Both the position numbers and the translations under genes were made by a program. Shown here in pieces: positions 1-6,974 of a stretch of DNA of 15,789 nucleotides (position 1 is its first letter; every line of letters begins with the position of its first letter). The stretch is from JBNKEI01 sp050288705 (GTDB lineage Bacteria; Myxococcota; Myxococcia; Myxococcales; UBA5297), in the NCBI GenBank assembly GCA_050288705.1, contig JBNKEI010000138.1, positions 1-15,789 of the forward strand, written 5' to 3'. The notes under the pieces are model-generated. The model was not told the origin of the DNA, did no database searches, and saw nothing but the letters and a program-made list of their open reading frames with translations.

Positions 1-63
1 CCCCTGGATTCCCGCTTTCGCGGGAATGACGGAGGGCGTGGTGCCGGATATGGGGACACGCCC
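1..63. repeat. Dispersed palindromic (REP/BIME-like) repeat with two adjacent hairpins
   Basis: Two perfect inverted repeats sit side by side. ATTCCCGC (8-15) pairs with GCGGGAAT (20-27) around a TTTC loop, and GGGCGTG (34-40) pairs with CACGCCC (57-63). An ATTCCCGC/GCGGGAAT stem is a very common form of dispersed intergenic repeat in bacteria. The GGGGACACGCCC part resembles sequence I associate with REP-associated Y1 transposase loci, which is inference. The element touches the window edge and could also act as a 3' hairpin for a gene to the left. I saw no second copy in this window. Confidence 0.6.
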
Positions 64-238
64 TAGTATTTATTTCTGTCGATACATCACAAACTCGCCT
101 TCCTCCGGTAGCTTACTGAATCGAACAAGGTGAAGCGCCGCAAGGCTTGTGTTCGACGCTTCTGTTCGCAGAAACCCCTTGCTGTATATCGATCAAGCGT
201 AATAACATGGTAATAATGTAGGGTTAGCAGGGAGAGCT

Positions 239-2509
239 ATGATAAAACGTTCCTGTTTTGGCTCGACGATTCGAAAAATAGAAAAGCTTGAGTTAGAAAA
301 AAATATCGAGCCTGGTCTGAACGATTCAAATCTCAAGGGTGACCAAAGCCTTACAGGCGCTAATAAAAAAAAACCATCCGGCAATAGTTCGGAATTTACT
401 TCAAGTAGCGATTCCGTATCGCAGGCACAATTAGAAAAGCTAAGCAGCGGAAAAGCCTTGGACAAAGCCCCTCGGAAGACGGCAGCAGGAGAAGCTAGCA
501 ACTTTTGGCAAAGCAAAAACTATGCATCTTCGCCTCGCGGCGCGAAAGCGCTGATTGCTGCCGATAAACAGGAGTTTGAAAATCGTACAGCAGCCAGGTT
601 TACGCGAGGAATGCGAGCTCGCGCTGCGGAAAAAGTTTATGCTGAAATGCTGCAGAACGGCAAAATCTGGAAGCTGTGCAGCGAACTACTCGTCAGAGAG
701 GGTAAAATTAATCCAAATTCGCACTTGAGTATAGCCCAGCTATCTTCGATGAATTTGTCCAATCTGCGCCGCGGATTGGGTAAATTGACTGCTAGTGAGT
801 CTGCGTTCTTTGATCGATTTACGCGTCAGAAGTTTTTTGCCACTCATTTCACGAATGTAAACCTGGAGAGATCTTCATCACGCGGTTCCACATTGACTAT
901 GTTTTCGCGAAAGAAGTTGCTCGAAAAAAAGATGACATTTGATCGTGGCCATACAAATGATCGCGACTATTTCTATAAGAACGACCATGGCTTCGTGTTT
1001 TTCTCGCTTGAGTGTGGGCCGCAGCCGACCGGTCTCGATAGCGAATACGGAAAGATTGCATATCGTGTTCCATTTGATTCGCCTGCAATAATGCAACTTT
1101 CGTGGGGTTCCTTGGACGATTTGATTGCTGTGATGGAGAAAGAGCCTGGTAATCTGCTTTTTGAACTAAGCACTAGCGAGGAAGAATCTGCTTTTAGAGA
1201 GAATTGTTGCAGATCGAGCGTGATGCGGGCGTTTCACGACGATATCGATGCCTACAACGATATATTTACCGGTAAAGATCTGATACCCGGAGCGGCCTTA
1301 TCAATCATCTCTCAATTGAGGAAGTTGCAGCATTGTTTGCCAAACCAGGATTCTCCCTCATTGAGTGAACGACTACTGGCAAGAAGTACTCCGGAGGAAA
1401 TCAATGGATTACTTAATAGTATGTACAGGCCAGAAATTAGAGTGCCTGCACATTTTTTCTCATCCGACTTTAAGAAACTTACCAATAAAGACATCGCGGG
1501 GATGAAGGTGAAGATGGGTGAGGGGGTGGCCGTGGGTTATGCCGGCAGAGGGGAAGGTCCCATCGTGATGCTCGATAATTTGCTATGGGTTAGAAATGAG
1601 AAAGGTGAAATTAAGGAATTCTCGCCGTTTAGGCTTGCTCCCGAAGACTTTATTTTGCATTTGGAAAAAGAGAGCGTTACCAGTGCAGGGGAGCCATCTT
1701 CCCTCGTAGAGTCTTTCTTCGGATGTGTCCAAGAGGCGCTGAAGGAGGAAAAAGACCCGGAAGAATCGGCGAAAAAATGGCTGTTAGATTATGCTTGTGC
1801 AATTGAAAAGCGTCCCCCATCGGCGAAAATCTTGGCTGCTCCAGCCATCGTGCTTGCCGCATCTCTAAAACAAGCTGATGTTTTGGAGCATCCAATTTAT
1901 CGAAATCAAATAAATACCCCTGGTGCAGACGGCAGAAGTGCATTGATGATTGCATCTCAACAGAATAATGCTGAAGCAATAAAGTTTTTGATTATGCAAG
2001 GAGCGGATAAGAATTTATGTGATTCTAATGGAGAAAACGCGCTCATGTTGGCCACCGCTAATGACAATATCGAAGCACTGACGGCATTGCTTCATGCGGG
2101 GGTCGAAAAGGATTCTGCGGGTTCTTACGGAATGACCCCACTAATATATGCCGCCCAAGTTGGTCGAATTCATGCGCTAAACGTTTTGCTTGATGCCGGA
2201 GCCAATAAGGATTTAGCAAATCAATTTGGAGCAACTCCGTTAATGCATGCCGCGTGTGCTGGTAATATTGAAGTACTAAAAGCCTTGCTTGACGCCGGAG
2301 CCAACAAGGATGCGAAGGAATGTGAGGGAATGACTGCGCTGATGCTCGCTATTGAAAGCGAAAACGTCTTGGCGGTTAAGACCTTGATTGAGGCAGGTGC
2401 CGATTTGGATATCGAGGATGACCAGGGCATGACTGCCAGGGATTATGCAGCTAGACTGGCTTCCAAAGGAAATAAAGATGTATTGCTTGTTTTTCCTCCA
2501 AGTTCCTAA
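239..2509 (+). CDS. Ankyrin-repeat protein with an OspC-like (ADP-riboxanthinase) domain, putative secreted effector
   Basis: This is a 756-aa protein. The ATG at 239 has a good Shine-Dalgarno (GGGAG, about 6 nt upstream). Residues 1-110 are polar, Ser/Lys-rich and probably disordered, as in secreted effectors, with no signal peptide or membrane segment. Residues about 195-330 (ATHFTNVNLE at 201-210, SRKKLLEKKMTFDRGHTND at 223-241, FVFFSLECG at 252-260) match my memory of the OspC family signature. OspC-type proteins (Shigella OspC1/2/3, Chromobacterium CopC) are type III effectors that modify arginines on host caspases with ADP-riboxanthine using NAD, and they also end in ankyrin repeats. 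Residues 422-475 may form a separate small domain. Residues 565-742 are ankyrin repeats, the likely target-binding part. The next gene is convergent, 42 nt away. OspC membership was not searched. If it fails, this remains an ankyrin protein of unknown activity. Confidence 0.75.
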   Translation: MIKRSCFGSTIRKIEKLELEKNIEPGLNDSNLKGDQSLTGANKKKPSGNSSEFTSSSDSVSQAQLEKLSSGKALDKAPRKTAAGEASNFWQSKNYASSPRGAKALIAADKQEFENRTAARFTRGMRARAAEKVYAEMLQNGKIWKLCSELLVREGKINPNSHLSIAQLSSMNLSNLRRGLGKLTASESAFFDRFTRQKFFATHFTNVNLERSSSRGSTLTMFSRKKLLEKKMTFDRGHTNDRDYFYKNDHGFVFFSLECGPQPTGLDSEYGKIAYRVPFDSPAIMQLSWGSLDDLIAVMEKEPGNLLFELSTSEEESAFRENCCRSSVMRAFHDDIDAYNDIFTGKDLIPGAALSIISQLRKLQHCLPNQDSPSLSERLLARSTPEEINGLLNSMYRPEIRVPAHFFSSDFKKLTNKDIAGMKVKMGEGVAVGYAGRGEGPIVMLDNLLWVRNEKGEIKEFSPFRLAPEDFILHLEKESVTSAGEPSSLVESFFGCVQEALKEEKDPEESAKKWLLDYACAIEKRPPSAKILAAPAIVLAASLKQADVLEHPIYRNQINTPGADGRSALMIASQQNNAEAIKFLIMQGADKNLCDSNGENALMLATANDNIEALTALLHAGVEKDSAGSYGMTPLIYAAQVGRIHALNVLLDAGANKDLANQFGATPLMHAACAGNIEVLKALLDAGANKDAKECEGMTALMLAIESENVLAVKTLIEAGADLDIEDDQGMTARDYAARLASKGNKDVLLVFPPSS
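1931..2464 (+). repeat. Ankyrin repeat array, five full units plus a partial one
   Basis: The array covers residues 565-742 of the preceding protein, in exact 33-aa periods beginning at residues 565, 598, 631, 664 and 697, with a truncated sixth unit at 730. Each unit shows the ankyrin pattern G-x-(S/T)-(A/P)-L-(M/I)-x-A, a second helix ending in (L/I)-L, and the loop (A/G)-G-(A/V)-x-K/L-D. Units 3 and 4 end almost identically (LLDAGANKD at 651-658 and 684-691), suggesting recent unit duplication. Confidence 0.9.
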
Positions 2510-2551
2510 CAGATACTGAGCTTCCCAGTGGGGTGTTTTGCGAAGTAGCCC

Positions 2552-4543
2552 CTACAAATGCAGATTCTCGAATGCCTCGCGCACCTCGGCCGACGCTTCG
2601 CGCAAAACTTGGGCGATCCAAACGTTGGCGCTCAGTTCGTCGAACCCGGCTCGGTGCTGCGATGGAATCAAAGGCAGCAGATTTCCAAATGCCTTGATGG
2701 CGTCGACGTCTCCATTTTCCAAGAGCCAATACAGTCCTGGAAGCATATCGGCATCTTTTGCAGCGACTAGCTCGGAACGTCTCTCGATCGGAACGCGCTT
2801 CACGAGCTCGCCAAAGGCCTTGATGGCATCCACAAGCCCTTTCTGCAGAGTCGTGTGGAACCCCGGAATCCCGTTATTCCTTGCGGCTACCACCTCGGCG
2901 CGCGCCTCCGGCGGTAGGAGATCCAGCAGCTCGCCAAAAGCCTCGATGGCGTCTGCATGTCCATCTTGCAGGGTCATATACAGCCCGGGAATCCCCTTGT
3001 CGTCTCGTGCGGTCAATAATTCGAGAAGGTCCTTCTTCGGGCGGCATGCGAATTCATTCTTCAAGCGCCTGATGTCGCCGGCAAAGCCCTCCGCGAGAAT
3101 ATGCCAGAACGCAGTGGGCTTGATTTCCTTATCGGCGAGGCAGCTTGCTAACGTCCTGTTCTTGCTGGCGTCTTGCTGCCGTTCCGGCGTGCCGTGATCT
3201 TCGCGAGTCTGCGGGCGAACGAACATCAAGCAAACGCGGTGATCGGCTTGGGCGGAATCCAAGGCGGTTGCACGATGGTAGGGATCGGAGAAGTAGTGCT
3301 TGTATTGATGATCTCCAGCGACGAAGTTCTTCGCCGACAGGGTCTCGAAGGTGCGCAGGCTGTCAGAGGCGACGCGCACGTGACTTGTGGTAGCCCCGGG
3401 TTCGAAGAAGGTCGCCACATAGCGCGGCCTTCTGTCTTTGTCCTTGATTCTCAATCCCACGCTCATGGCATGATCGGTTGATACCAACAATATCAATCGG
3501 ACGGTGATGCCCGCGGTCTCCATAGCTGCGAATTGCTTGACGAGTAGATTGCCAAAATCACGGTTATAAAGCAGGTGAGCTTCTGTGGCGTGCGATGTGA
3601 GGTGCCGAAATCGATCTTGGGTGTCGGAGGGAACATGGGCCTGGATGGCCTCCGCGCTGGAAAATTGGCTGTCGTTAAACTTGAGCCTCTCGTCCCGCTC
3701 TTGTGCCGACTGCCGGTGCTCGACGAAATCGGAACAGACGATGACAGTGTCCGAGTCGGCGAAAGGTACTTTGCAATTGAAGTCTCGCGGTTCTCCTCGC
3801 TTAGGCGAGAAATAGGGAATTTCCTTAGCGACCTGGGCCACCCCTTTGTCCTCGACCGCACGCTTCTCGAAAATTCGAAAGGTAGGATCGCTATCGGCTT
3901 CCAATAATAGGAGGGCTCGTTGCACGTCCCGCTGGTCGTTCTTGACGGCATCGCGCCACATGTTGCGGGTGCTCTTGCCCCACCTGCCTTGATTCAAGAG
4001 ACGCACGGCCTGCTTCCGGGCGTCGCTGTCCGGTCCGTTCCGCAGGGCGCGGTCGAGATCGCTCTCCCCGTCGGAAGGGGCAATCGGAGGATAAAGCTTG
4101 TTCTTGCGGCGCGCATAGGTCAAAAGGGCGCGCATGCCGTCGCCGGACTCGCCGGCGTTGACTCTTTCCGGGTCGGCTCCGGACTCCAATGCTCGTATGG
4201 CGCCGGGGAGATTTCCTTGCCCGATGGCAATCTTGAGCGCGGATTCAGGGCCAGCGTGCGCTGCCGCATGCTCGTCCGCTGGCTGGCATGCCAGCTTTGG
4301 GACTATCTCCGAGCTTCTTGCGCCCGAGGAAGGAACGAGGGAACGGGGACTGCTGGCTGGCTGCTCCGAATGGGCACGTCCCGCGAATGCCTTTTCGGTA
4401 GTCGCAGGGAAGACGGTCGGTCGGCGTGTCGGAGAATGGCCTGGCAAATTCATCATCGAAATCCTGTCGAGTTTGTGTTCGGCGTACGATCCTGCGATTT
4501 TTGCATCAATCTTTCCCTTAACTGTTCGCACAAAAACCGACAT
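2552..4543 (-). CDS. ShET2/EspL-like putative cysteine-protease effector with C-terminal 42-aa repeats
   Basis: This is a 663-aa protein. Residues 30-95 are Pro/Ser/Ala-rich and disordered-looking, and 100-145 resemble an ankyrin-type unit (SALKIAIGQG, ALESGADPE). Residues about 250-440 resemble the ShET2/EspL fold: DFNCKVPF at 254-261, VIVCSDFVEH at 267-276, LVSTDHAMSVGLRIK at 353-367 and ATFFEPGATTSHVRV at 377-391. EspL is a Cys-His-Asp protease cleaving host RHIM proteins (C47/H131/D153 from memory, spacings 84 and 22). Here C270, H358 and E381 have spacings 88 and 23, with Glu in place of Asp. Residues 503-663 are helical repeats. The gene is markedly GC-rich (two sampled 60-base lines have 41 and 44 G/C). 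The ATG at 4543 lacks a Shine-Dalgarno. The ATG at 4456 (residue 30) has AGGA 7 nt upstream and may be the true start. Family membership is inferred from motifs. Confidence 0.7.
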   Translation of the reverse strand: MSVFVRTVKGKIDAKIAGSYAEHKLDRISMMNLPGHSPTRRPTVFPATTEKAFAGRAHSEQPASSPRSLVPSSGARSSEIVPKLACQPADEHAAAHAGPESALKIAIGQGNLPGAIRALESGADPERVNAGESGDGMRALLTYARRKNKLYPPIAPSDGESDLDRALRNGPDSDARKQAVRLLNQGRWGKSTRNMWRDAVKNDQRDVQRALLLLEADSDPTFRIFEKRAVEDKGVAQVAKEIPYFSPKRGEPRDFNCKVPFADSDTVIVCSDFVEHRQSAQERDERLKFNDSQFSSAEAIQAHVPSDTQDRFRHLTSHATEAHLLYNRDFGNLLVKQFAAMETAGITVRLILLVSTDHAMSVGLRIKDKDRRPRYVATFFEPGATTSHVRVASDSLRTFETLSAKNFVAGDHQYKHYFSDPYHRATALDSAQADHRVCLMFVRPQTREDHGTPERQQDASKNRTLASCLADKEIKPTAFWHILAEGFAGDIRRLKNEFACRPKKDLLELLTARDDKGIPGLYMTLQDGHADAIEAFGELLDLLPPEARAEVVAARNNGIPGFHTTLQKGLVDAIKAFGELVKRVPIERRSELVAAKDADMLPGLYWLLENGDVDAIKAFGNLLPLIPSQHRAGFDELSANVWIAQVLREASAEVREAFENLHL
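2555..3037 (-). repeat. About four 41-42-aa helical repeats at the ShET2-like C-terminus
   Basis: Units lie at residues 503-544, 545-585 and 586-627, with a degenerate one at 628-663. The shared pattern is (I/L)PG(L/F)xxxLxxGxxDAI(K/E)AFG(E/N)L followed by a proline turn and R(A/S)E(L/V)VAA. The period is 41-42 residues rather than the 33 of ankyrin repeats, and each unit should form helix pairs. The same unit forms the whole of the partial protein at the right end of the window (15131-15789). Confidence 0.8.
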
Positions 4544-4625
4544 GGTTGATTGGGGGGGAACAGGTCTCGTTTGTCAACCATGAAAAACAGTGGCTCCAAA
4601 TGAACCTGCCTTTTGATCTGATTAG
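4544..4625. other. Leader region of the ShET2-like gene, no gene seen
   Basis: This AT-richer stretch upstream of the ShET2-like gene holds a perfect minus-strand -35-like TTGACA (4572-4577) but no acceptable -10 at the usual distance. A run of seven or more C on the minus strand precedes the ATG at 4543. No hairpin or small gene is convincing here. Confidence 0.3.
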
Positions 4626-5208
4626 TCAAAACACGCCGAAGCATTGAGAATCAGATGGAAGCGTTTTTCGGGTCTCCAAGGGAGCGCCACAGGTGATTTT
4701 GGACCTAGCTCGAGATTCCAACACTCGCATCACTGAACACATTGGCAGAATGGTAGCCTTGTGCAGCGCCCGCAGATTGTACCCAAGCTGAGAGCCAGCC
4801 TTTTCTGCGATCGATCTTAATTGCGAAGTAAAATCGCAACATTTTTGAATAATAAACGGATCAGATTTCTCGTAAATTTTTTTAAACTCATCCTCGGAAA
4901 TAGACATATTTCGCGCGATCGCAAATTGCTGAAATTTCTTAACGCTTTGATTCACATCACTAATCCATTTTTTCTGCGGACCTAGAAAACGCGGTACCTT
5001 CTTTGATTCCCCCGTTAAATCTTTTTGCCATTTGAACAACTAAGCCTAAAAATTTTGGTCGAAAACTTAACCCCTTAAAGGCGGTGGTGGTTTGATAATC
5101 GCCAAGCAGTTTTATCCAATTCTGAAAAATGGAACTTAAATTATCAATAGCCTGTAACGAGAAAAAAGCAGGAGAAACAGTGCTATCATGTGAGTTGCCT
5201 GGCCGCAA
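4626..5208 (-). pseudogene. Probable frameshifted gene remnant, family not recognised
   Basis: Two overlapping minus-strand frames both look protein-like. The upstream frame (5208 to 4960, TTG start) carries FSLQAIDNLSSIFQNWIKLL and then GDYQTTTAFKGLSFRP. The downstream frame (5039 to 4626, also only a TTG start) carries KKWISDVNQSVKKFQQF and ISEDEFKKIYEKSDPFI. Joining them near position 5035 gives a continuous amphipathic, Lys/Asp/Gln-rich helical protein. Neither frame has an ATG or a Shine-Dalgarno. The last 40 or so residues of the second frame look random. I read this as a decayed gene of about 150-180 codons with one frameshift. A sequencing error or two chance frames are the alternatives. 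The remaining bases, 5209-5245, hold nothing recognisable. Confidence 0.35.
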
Positions 5209-5245
5209 TCATCTATCCAGAACTTAGTTGTTCGGAAACTTGCAA

Positions 5246-6115
5246 CTATCCCGTCTTGGTTTCAGATTCTTCGCAGGAAGTTGCATGTTCTGCAGTGCAG
5301 GTGGGTTTTGGGGCAATAGGAATTCCTTCGCGATGGCTGGTTCCGGGGGGAATACCCGCCAATTGCGCAGTACAGGAGTGCTTGCTCAGCCGCAAATAGT
5401 CGAACACCAGGGCTCTTTTCATTAGCTGAATAGCTTTGGCAGGGTCTACTCCTTTGGGACATACTTGCGAGCATTCTCCAGCGAAATGACAACGCCAAGG
5501 GCCTTTTCCTCCGCTCAATGCTCCTTTGCGTAATGCAAAGCCATTGTCTCGGCTATCGGTATTGTAGCGATGTGCTTGCGCGAGCGGCATTGGTCCGGAA
5601 TATTGTGTGTCAGTGGCTACCGTGGGACAAGCTGCCATGCAACACCCGCATTTGATGCAGAAGCTGAATTGTAAGTATTCTTCCAATTCCTCGGGCGTTT
5701 GGGAATATTCGCCGGTGGGATTCGCCATTTCTTTAACGTCATCACGAACAATATGCGGAGAAAGGTCGCGGTGAGCGGCAAACATGGGCTGGAGGTCAGG
5801 AACTAAGTCGCGAATAATATTGAAATTGGGGAGAGGCGCTACTGCAATTTGTGTAGTGCCTAACTCAAGTATTTGCGTATTGCAGGCAAGTCTTGGTGAG
5901 CCATTAATTAGCATTCCACAAGAGCCGCAAATACCCATTCGGCAAGAGAAACGCCAGGAAAGGGTAGGGGATTGAGTTTCTTTAATAATCCATAATCCAT
6001 CTAAAACAGTCATTCCCGATGAAACTGCAATAGTGTAGTCCGCATAATAGGGAGCACAATCTGTTTCGGGGTCATAGCGGCGAATGCGAAATACGATTTC
6101 GGTTTTTTCACTCAT
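5246..6115 (-). CDS. sdhB: Succinate dehydrogenase/fumarate reductase iron-sulfur subunit
   Basis: SdhB passes electrons from the flavoprotein to the quinone site through three Fe-S clusters. All expected ligands are visible in 289 residues. The [2Fe-2S] site is SCRMGICGSC with C58, C63, C66 and C78. The [4Fe-4S] site is CxxCxxC at C153, C156 and C159 plus C219. The [3Fe-4S] site is C163, C209 and C215 (CHFAGECSQVCP). The N-terminal plant-type ferredoxin domain spans about 1-105 and the bacterial ferredoxin domain about 145-240. The last 40 residues are a Cys/Pro-rich tail longer than in the Escherichia coli protein (about 240 aa). The ATG has GAGGAAA upstream. It is the last gene of the A-C-D-B operon, 7 nt after sdhD. 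I cannot tell succinate oxidation from fumarate reduction by sequence. Confidence 0.95.
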   Translation of the reverse strand: MSEKTEIVFRIRRYDPETDCAPYYADYTIAVSSGMTVLDGLWIIKETQSPTLSWRFSCRMGICGSCGMLINGSPRLACNTQILELGTTQIAVAPLPNFNIIRDLVPDLQPMFAAHRDLSPHIVRDDVKEMANPTGEYSQTPEELEEYLQFSFCIKCGCCMAACPTVATDTQYSGPMPLAQAHRYNTDSRDNGFALRKGALSGGKGPWRCHFAGECSQVCPKGVDPAKAIQLMKRALVFDYLRLSKHSCTAQLAGIPPGTSHREGIPIAPKPTCTAEHATSCEESETKTG

Positions 6116-6122
6116 AATTTCC

Positions 6123-6488
6123 TCAAATGTTTTTTACCAGGGCATGACTAACTATGGCTGTCCAAGTTCCAAAAACAAAAAGCCCTAATCCCAGTACTGC
6201 CAGCACAAAATTAATAGTACCTTTTATTCCGGGTTTAGGCGATAGTTCGAATAATATATTGCGTAATCCATATAAACCATGAAAAAGGCCGGCGGCCAAT
6301 AGTGCAATGTAACTAACCGTGAAAAAAATTGTTTTCGCGCGGGCTGCCACATTAACCCAGGCGATTGCTTTGGCGCCTGGCTCGCTTGCTCCTCCACCTA
6401 GATGCATGATAGTCATATGCATTCCCAGCAATAACACTAAAGCCACTGCTGCTAGCAAATGCCAGGTCCATAATTTTTGATCGCGCAT
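6123..6488 (-). CDS. sdhD: Succinate dehydrogenase membrane anchor subunit
   Basis: This 121-aa protein has three hydrophobic segments (about 8-29, 54-78 and 90-116), the expected size and topology for the small SDH anchor. The opening LWTWHLLAAVALVLLLGMH and the FHGLYGLRN motif (69-77) are typical of SDH/FRD cytochrome b subunits. H10, H24, H29 and H70 are candidate haem or quinone-site residues. It lies between sdhC and sdhB, with a strong AAGGAG 8 nt before its ATG and 21 nt after sdhC. The C/D naming within the pair is by position. Whether this complex carries one or two haems cannot be decided here. Confidence 0.85.
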   Translation of the reverse strand: MRDQKLWTWHLLAAVALVLLLGMHMTIMHLGGGASEPGAKAIAWVNVAARAKTIFFTVSYIALLAAGLFHGLYGLRNILFELSPKPGIKGTINFVLAVLGLGLFVFGTWTAIVSHALVKNI

Positions 6489-6509
6489 GATAGTACTCCT
6501 TCAGATTGA

Positions 6510-6944
6510 CTAGTGCGTTTGTAATAGTTCCCAAGCGCCTAATAGAGCCATTATTCCTGCTAAACCCATGGTGGCCCATACCCATGGACGCTGTTTGTGT
6601 ACGGAAGTCTGGTAGGGATACACTGGTTCATTAGGTTTGCCTAATCCCCATCCTAATTCCAATAGAATTAGGCGAATTCCGTTGATTCCATGAATAGCGA
6701 AGGCTAAAAATACTAAATATTCTCCTAATAAAAAGATTGGCTTGTTTACTCCTGCCATAGTGTTTACCCACGTTTCTTTTCCCCAGGCACGTGCGGAAGT
6801 AACGAAAATATGGGCCAGAAAATAAGTTAGCAATCCTAAGCCGGTAATACGATGAAGTAGAAAAAGGTAACGTTCTAGTCCCCAACGTCCTCCTCCTAGC
6901 CATCCGAAAATTCCCAATCGGTTGGGATAATGTTTCTTGGTCAT
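6510..6944 (-). CDS. sdhC: Succinate dehydrogenase cytochrome b subunit
   Basis: This 144-aa protein has three transmembrane segments (about 26-49, 70-96 and 120-140). It shows the SdhC signature LLHRITGLGLLTYFLAH at 29-45, including the conserved Ser/Thr-Gly turn, and AIHGINGIRLILLELG at 83-98. H31, H45 and H85 are candidate haem b ligands. With the 121-aa partner it would anchor SdhAB to the inner face of the cytoplasmic membrane and form the quinone site. AAGGAG lies 7 nt upstream of the ATG, and the spacing to sdhA is 30 nt. Confidence 0.9.
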   Translation of the reverse strand: MTKKHYPNRLGIFGWLGGGRWGLERYLFLLHRITGLGLLTYFLAHIFVTSARAWGKETWVNTMAGVNKPIFLLGEYLVFLAFAIHGINGIRLILLELGWGLGKPNEPVYPYQTSVHKQRPWVWATMGLAGIMALLGAWELLQTH

Positions 6945-6974
6945 TTCAGTACTCCTTATTAGTGCTCCAATTTC

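Noticed and set aside
2510..2551. Bidirectional terminator between the two convergent effector-like genes
   Set aside because: Only a GGGG/CCCC pairing with a long loop is possible, and no T-run follows on either strand.
4572..4577. Consensus -35 TTGACA for the ShET2-like gene
   Set aside because: The box is perfect, but no acceptable -10 occurs 16-18 bp downstream on the minus strand, so I do not call a promoter.
2538..4583. Long plus-strand open frames (2538-3197, 3920-4549, 4134-4583) opposite the ShET2-like gene
   Set aside because: They are out-of-frame shadows produced by high GC. Their translations are Arg/Ser/Pro-rich without motifs, while the minus-strand protein has coherent domains and repeats.
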